From NCBI GenBank assembly GCA_947305035.1, contig CAMZCV010000001.1, positions 1 through 18,196 of the forward strand: a stretch of DNA of 18,196 nucleotides, in the 5' to 3' direction. This document shows positions 15,088 to 18,196 of this stretch, one piece after another. The translations under genes and the position numbers were made by a program. Under the pieces are notes generated by a model, which made no database searches, was not told the origin of the DNA, and worked only from the letters and a program-made list of their open reading frames with translations. Positions within the stretch are counted from its first letter, which is position 1. Every line of letters begins with the position of its first letter. This DNA is from an uncultured Coriobacteriales bacterium (GTDB taxonomy: Bacteria; Actinomycetota; Coriobacteriia; Coriobacteriales; Atopobiaceae).

Positions 15088-16519
15088 TGTTTCCGCCGAA
15101 GATGGCCTGCGCCATGGCAGCGCTCGCCTCGCGCGTCTCGTCGCTCTTGACGCTATCGAGGTCCGCGTCATCGATGCCGACCATGCGGGCAGCAACGTCG
15201 GTCTTGCCGAAGCCAGGGCGCACGCTCTCGACCTTCGTCACCCAGTCTGCACGGGCTGCGTCGGAGAACAGCATCGGCTTTGCGAACTTCGCGCGGATGC
15301 CCAGCGCGCCCTCGTCCAGCCTGTCGGTGGTGGTGTTGCCCTGCACGGCGAGCGCCGCGCGGATGACGCGCTCAAGCGTCCGCTTGTCCTGCTCGATGTC
15401 GCGGTTGGCGATGAGGCAGATGTCCTCGCGCGCTGCACCGATGGCCTCGGCGCTGCTCGGGTTGTCCTGCACGATACCGAGCGAGTTGAGCGGCACGCCA
15501 GTCGCACCGCTGAACTGCGCGGCGAGAGCTCGAAGCTCGTCCACGAACGGCTGCGGGGAGTTTCCGCTGAACTGCTGGATGTCCGTGCGGCTCTCGCCGC
15601 TCTCGTCAACCTCGGTAGCGAGCACGCGGTCCATCTGGTACTTGAGCTTGTCGTTGACCACGGCCTCGTACTGCTCGGGCAGGAGGTTGAGCATGGCGAG
15701 CTTCGGCACCGAGTAGTAGGCGCCCGAAATCTGCATGTGCCACATGCAGCGGATAGCGTCATCGGTGAGCGTGCGCACGAACTGCGTGATGCGAGTCCTG
15801 CCAAAGGCGTTGAGCGTGCCCGTTCCGTCATGCACGAAAACGTATAAACTCGGCTCCTGCTCGGGCGTGAACCCGTCATCGGCTTTCCACTCGCCAGCGG
15901 CCACCTGCCGGAGCTGCACGACGTTGCCGGGCAGGTGCAGGTTGACGATGGTCGGCACCATCCGCCCTGCGCTCCATGGCGTCAGCTCCTGACGCGCGAT
16001 GGCGAGCCCTGCGCCCACCACGCCGTCCTTGCCGTCAGGGGACGGGATGGCCGTGAAGGTCTCGGCGCTGTGGAAGCGCACGACGGCATCGCCGGGCTGG
16101 TTGCGCGTGACTGTCGCGGCCATGCAGCCGTAGAGCAGCTTGGGCACGAGGTGGCGGTTGTAGCCGCCGATGACGTTGTTGCGGTCGAGGATGCCGTCCA
16201 GCGTCGCTCGGTCGTAGCCGTCGGGCGCGTTGAAGCGCTCAAGCGTGATGCGGTCTGCCAGCGCGTCCACGGCCTTCGCGGGCCAGTGGCAAGTCTGGTC
16301 GTTGGGCACGTCGGCCTTGCTGCCGTAGTCGGACACCTTGACCTTGCCGTCGTAGTAGCGGCGCAGGTCGGTGTTGTGCGCGACGTGCCTGCCGTACTCG
16401 TCCACGAGGTGCTGCGCCCACGCGCGCGTCTCGCCCGAAAGCCCCGACGCGTTCGTGATGCCGCTCAAGTCGACCATGCCCATGCGCATTGGTCGGAAAG
16501 TGTCGGGCTGCTCCATCAT
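15080..16519 (-). CDS. Phage portal protein, SPP1 Gp6-like
   Basis: This protein of about 479 residues should form the dodecameric ring at the capsid vertex through which DNA enters and leaves. Features typical of the SPP1 Gp6-like portal family are the N-terminal DLRRYYDGK segment and WPAKAVDALADRI near residue 75. A C-terminal half with VPLNSLGIVQDNPSSAEAI and a following long helix also fits. Its place between large terminase and minor head protein is standard. The start is the first of two adjacent ATG codons, 5 bases after a GGGAGG ribosome site. It overlaps the terminase stop by four bases. The gene ends by overlapping the next gene's ATG. Confidence 0.93.
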   Translation of the reverse strand: MMEQPDTFRPMRMGMVDLSGITNASGLSGETRAWAQHLVDEYGRHVAHNTDLRRYYDGKVKVSDYGSKADVPNDQTCHWPAKAVDALADRITLERFNAPDGYDRATLDGILDRNNVIGGYNRHLVPKLLYGCMAATVTRNQPGDAVVRFHSAETFTAIPSPDGKDGVVGAGLAIARQELTPWSAGRMVPTIVNLHLPGNVVQLRQVAAGEWKADDGFTPEQEPSLYVFVHDGTGTLNAFGRTRITQFVRTLTDDAIRCMWHMQISGAYYSVPKLAMLNLLPEQYEAVVNDKLKYQMDRVLATEVDESGESRTDIQQFSGNSPQPFVDELRALAAQFSGATGVPLNSLGIVQDNPSSAEAIGAAREDICLIANRDIEQDKRTLERVIRAALAVQGNTTTDRLDEGALGIRAKFAKPMLFSDAARADWVTKVESVRPGFGKTDVAARMVGIDDADLDSVKSDETREASAAMAQAIFGGNNE

Positions 16520-17943
16520 CCAATCCTCCCTCTGCGCTTTGGGTCGCGCTTCGTGGTCCGCGCCGCCCACAGGGCCAGCGCGCAGGCGTCCAGCCGCTCG
16601 GGGCACTCGCCGCCGAACCCGTAGCCGCCATCCTTGCCTATCGGGCGCCTCGTCGCGCCCAGAGCGCTCTCTGTGAGCGCGGGGTCATCCAAGTGCGTGA
16701 GCGTGCCGTCGTTGATGGCGTTGACGAGCATCGCGTCTGCCGCGATGGCGTCGGCGGTGCGAGCGACCATGACGGCGCCCTTTGGCATGCCCGCGCCGAC
16801 AAGCTGCTGGCCAAGGTCCGTCGCGTCGGCGCGACCGTCGATTGCGACCGCAGCCGCGCGTCCCTTGCGCGCGACGATCCAGTCCACGAGCCACGCGACG
16901 CCCGAGACGGTCGGCTCCGTGCGGACGAACTCCACGTGGCATCCGTCCGCGTGCGTCACTGCCGCGGCAAGCGTGACGCTGCGCCCGTCTGGCGTGAAGC
17001 GCACGCCATAGGCGAGCTTGCTCACCTCTCGCGGCGCGTGGGCGGTCTTTGTCGCGTTCCAGCTCATCGACGTGATGAGGAAGTCAGCGACGCGCATGCT
17101 CGGGTTCCATCTGCCCAGGTACTCGCGCGCGAAGCTGTCGGGCTTCATCACGTAGCTGTCGATGGCGTCGAGCATGACGTCCTCGCGGATGCGGTACCCG
17201 AGCGCCGGGTTCGTGCGGTACGCAAGCTCAAGCGCGTGCGCTCGGTCCGTGAGGTTCGGCACCTCGTCAACAGACCACTCAAGCCACCACATCGAGCCAG
17301 CCTTGCCAGCGTGCGCCGCCTCGTGGTAGTCGGCGAACACGTCGCCGCTGCACTTCTCGTTCGGCGGCGTGCCGACGAAAATCATCTGCGGGTCGCCTGA
17401 CTCCGACGCGAGCGTTGTGGGCTTGATGGCGTCGAGCTGGTCGTAGGTAAGCTCCTGTGCCTCGTCGATCACGATCACGTCGTAGGTCTCGCCGCGCGCG
17501 CCGCTGTTGGTGCGTGTCTGGAACTCGATGCATCCGCCGTTCGTGAAGTAGACGCCCTCTGTGCCAGCAGCGCGGTAGATGCTCTTGACGCGACGCGCGA
17601 GGTCTGGCGTGCCGCTGCACTCGTCGCTGATGAACTTGAACATCTTGCGCACGGTCGAGCCGTTGTGCGCGGAGTAGAGGACGTGCTTGCCCTTCGCCGC
17701 CATCGTGATTGCGTACTTGCGTGCGCCGAAGCTCTTGCCGTTCTGGCGCGGCTTGCTGATGCAGATGGTCCGTGACGCGAAGCGCCCCTCGTGGTCGCGT
17801 GCCATGAACAGCGTAAGCTCGTGGCGCTGGCACGGGTAGAAGTGCGTGCCCCATCCCTCGAACACGTCGCACAGGCGCTCGCCCGAGCTGTGGTGGTAGG
17901 GACCTACCGTGTTGAACGTCGGCTCTTGGTTGCCGTACCTCAC
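16516..17943 (-). CDS. terL: Phage terminase large subunit (packaging ATPase/nuclease)
   Basis: This is the motor that pumps phage DNA into the prohead and cuts it. The 475-residue protein has a Walker A-like loop (KPRQNGKS, residues about 64-71), a Walker B with catalytic Glu (VIVIDEAQ, about 156-163) and a coupling motif (FVGTPP, about 189-194). The C-terminal half holds Asp residues fitting the RNase H-like nuclease, for example AIDGRAD and ERLDACALALW near the end. The chosen start is a GTG overlapping the stop of the preceding gene (GTGA). The open frame extends ten codons further upstream, but that stretch lies inside the small subunit gene. The length is normal for the family. The gene overlaps the portal gene by four bases. 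Confidence 0.96.
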   Translation of the reverse strand: MRYGNQEPTFNTVGPYHHSSGERLCDVFEGWGTHFYPCQRHELTLFMARDHEGRFASRTICISKPRQNGKSFGARKYAITMAAKGKHVLYSAHNGSTVRKMFKFISDECSGTPDLARRVKSIYRAAGTEGVYFTNGGCIEFQTRTNSGARGETYDVIVIDEAQELTYDQLDAIKPTTLASESGDPQMIFVGTPPNEKCSGDVFADYHEAAHAGKAGSMWWLEWSVDEVPNLTDRAHALELAYRTNPALGYRIREDVMLDAIDSYVMKPDSFAREYLGRWNPSMRVADFLITSMSWNATKTAHAPREVSKLAYGVRFTPDGRSVTLAAAVTHADGCHVEFVRTEPTVSGVAWLVDWIVARKGRAAAVAIDGRADATDLGQQLVGAGMPKGAVMVARTADAIAADAMLVNAINDGTLTHLDDPALTESALGATRRPIGKDGGYGFGGECPERLDACALALWAARTTKRDPKRRGRIG

Positions 17944-18152
17944 AGCTCGTCCAGCACCTGGTCGAAGTCGCACATCTCCTCGTCGGGGTCGCCGATTGCC
18001 TCAATCTCGTCCATGACCTCCATGAGACGCTTTGAGAGCGATGCCATGTCGCGTCCACTCTCGCATGTCTGGATTGTCCTGGCGATTGCGTCTCTCAGCG
18101 CGATCAATGTGTCTCTCTTGCTCCCAGAAGCTGCTGCATCAACGAGATTCAT
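17940..18152 (-). CDS. Probable terminase small subunit
   Basis: This 70-residue, mostly helical, charged protein starts at an ATG with a GGAGG ribosome site 7 bases upstream. It lies directly before the large terminase gene and overlaps it by four bases (GTGA). That position, the small size and the helical pattern (Leu-rich N-terminal helix from about residue 12, acidic C-terminus) fit the short small terminase subunits of actinobacterial siphophages. These recognise the packaging site and regulate the large subunit. I see no clear helix-turn-helix motif, so the role rests mainly on position. It is the first gene of the visible operon. An alternative is an uncharacterised leader protein. Confidence 0.6.
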   Translation of the reverse strand: MNLVDAAASGSKRDTLIALRDAIARTIQTCESGRDMASLSKRLMEVMDEIEAIGDPDEEMCDFDQVLDEL

Positions 18153-18196
18153 GCACTGACCTCCATGTGGAAACGTCGTGCCCCTAAAACAGCCCT
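18153..18196 (-). promoter_or_regulatory. Leader of the packaging operon
   Basis: The 44 bases upstream of the small terminase start hold its GGAGG ribosome site and no other gene. I see no clear promoter. A late promoter or the packaging site may lie beyond the window edge. Confidence 0.4.

Overview
The window is the late (morphogenesis) module of a long-tailed, siphovirus-like phage or prophage. Every convincing gene is on the minus strand, so the order below follows transcription, from right to left. High G+C coding, many GTG starts and one TTG start, and strong AGGAGG-type ribosome sites point to an Actinomycetota host. A gut Coriobacteriia host (Collinsella/Olsenella/Eggerthella type) is my guess from protein style, not a demonstrated fact. 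No integrase, lysis, replication or regulatory gene lies in the window, so temperate or lytic lifestyle cannot be judged. No stretch over 300 bases lacks a gene.

Packaging and head (18152 to about 9600): probable small terminase, large terminase, SPP1 gp6-type portal, and a VG15/MuF-like minor head protein. Next come two glycosyltransferases (a GT-A/GT2-like enzyme and a GT8-like enzyme) and a small HELLH zinc-metallopeptidase-like protein. A rho-independent terminator and a second inverted repeat follow, then scaffold, major capsid protein and four small head-tail joining proteins.

Tail (9590 to 1): major tail (tube) protein, then a tail assembly chaperone pair joined by a textbook -1 frameshift site (A AAA AAC directly before UAG). 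The tape measure protein follows, then a minor tail protein with an N-terminal ricin-type beta-trefoil lectin, a hub-like tail protein, and a tail protein with a C-terminal fibre-like domain. Last are a short conserved tail accessory protein and a tail fibre whose shaft is exactly 27 tandem heptads. The fibre gene runs off the left edge. Genes mostly overlap or abut, which implies strong translational coupling.

The most notable feature is a possible virion-glycosylation system. The major capsid and major tail proteins, which are unrelated in sequence, both end in exactly ten threonines followed by Gly plus one residue. They are encoded by near-identical ACC/ACG repeats. The same operon carries two glycosyltransferases inside the head module. 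The simple reading is that the Thr10 tails are O-glycosylation tags that coat both head and tail tube with sugar.
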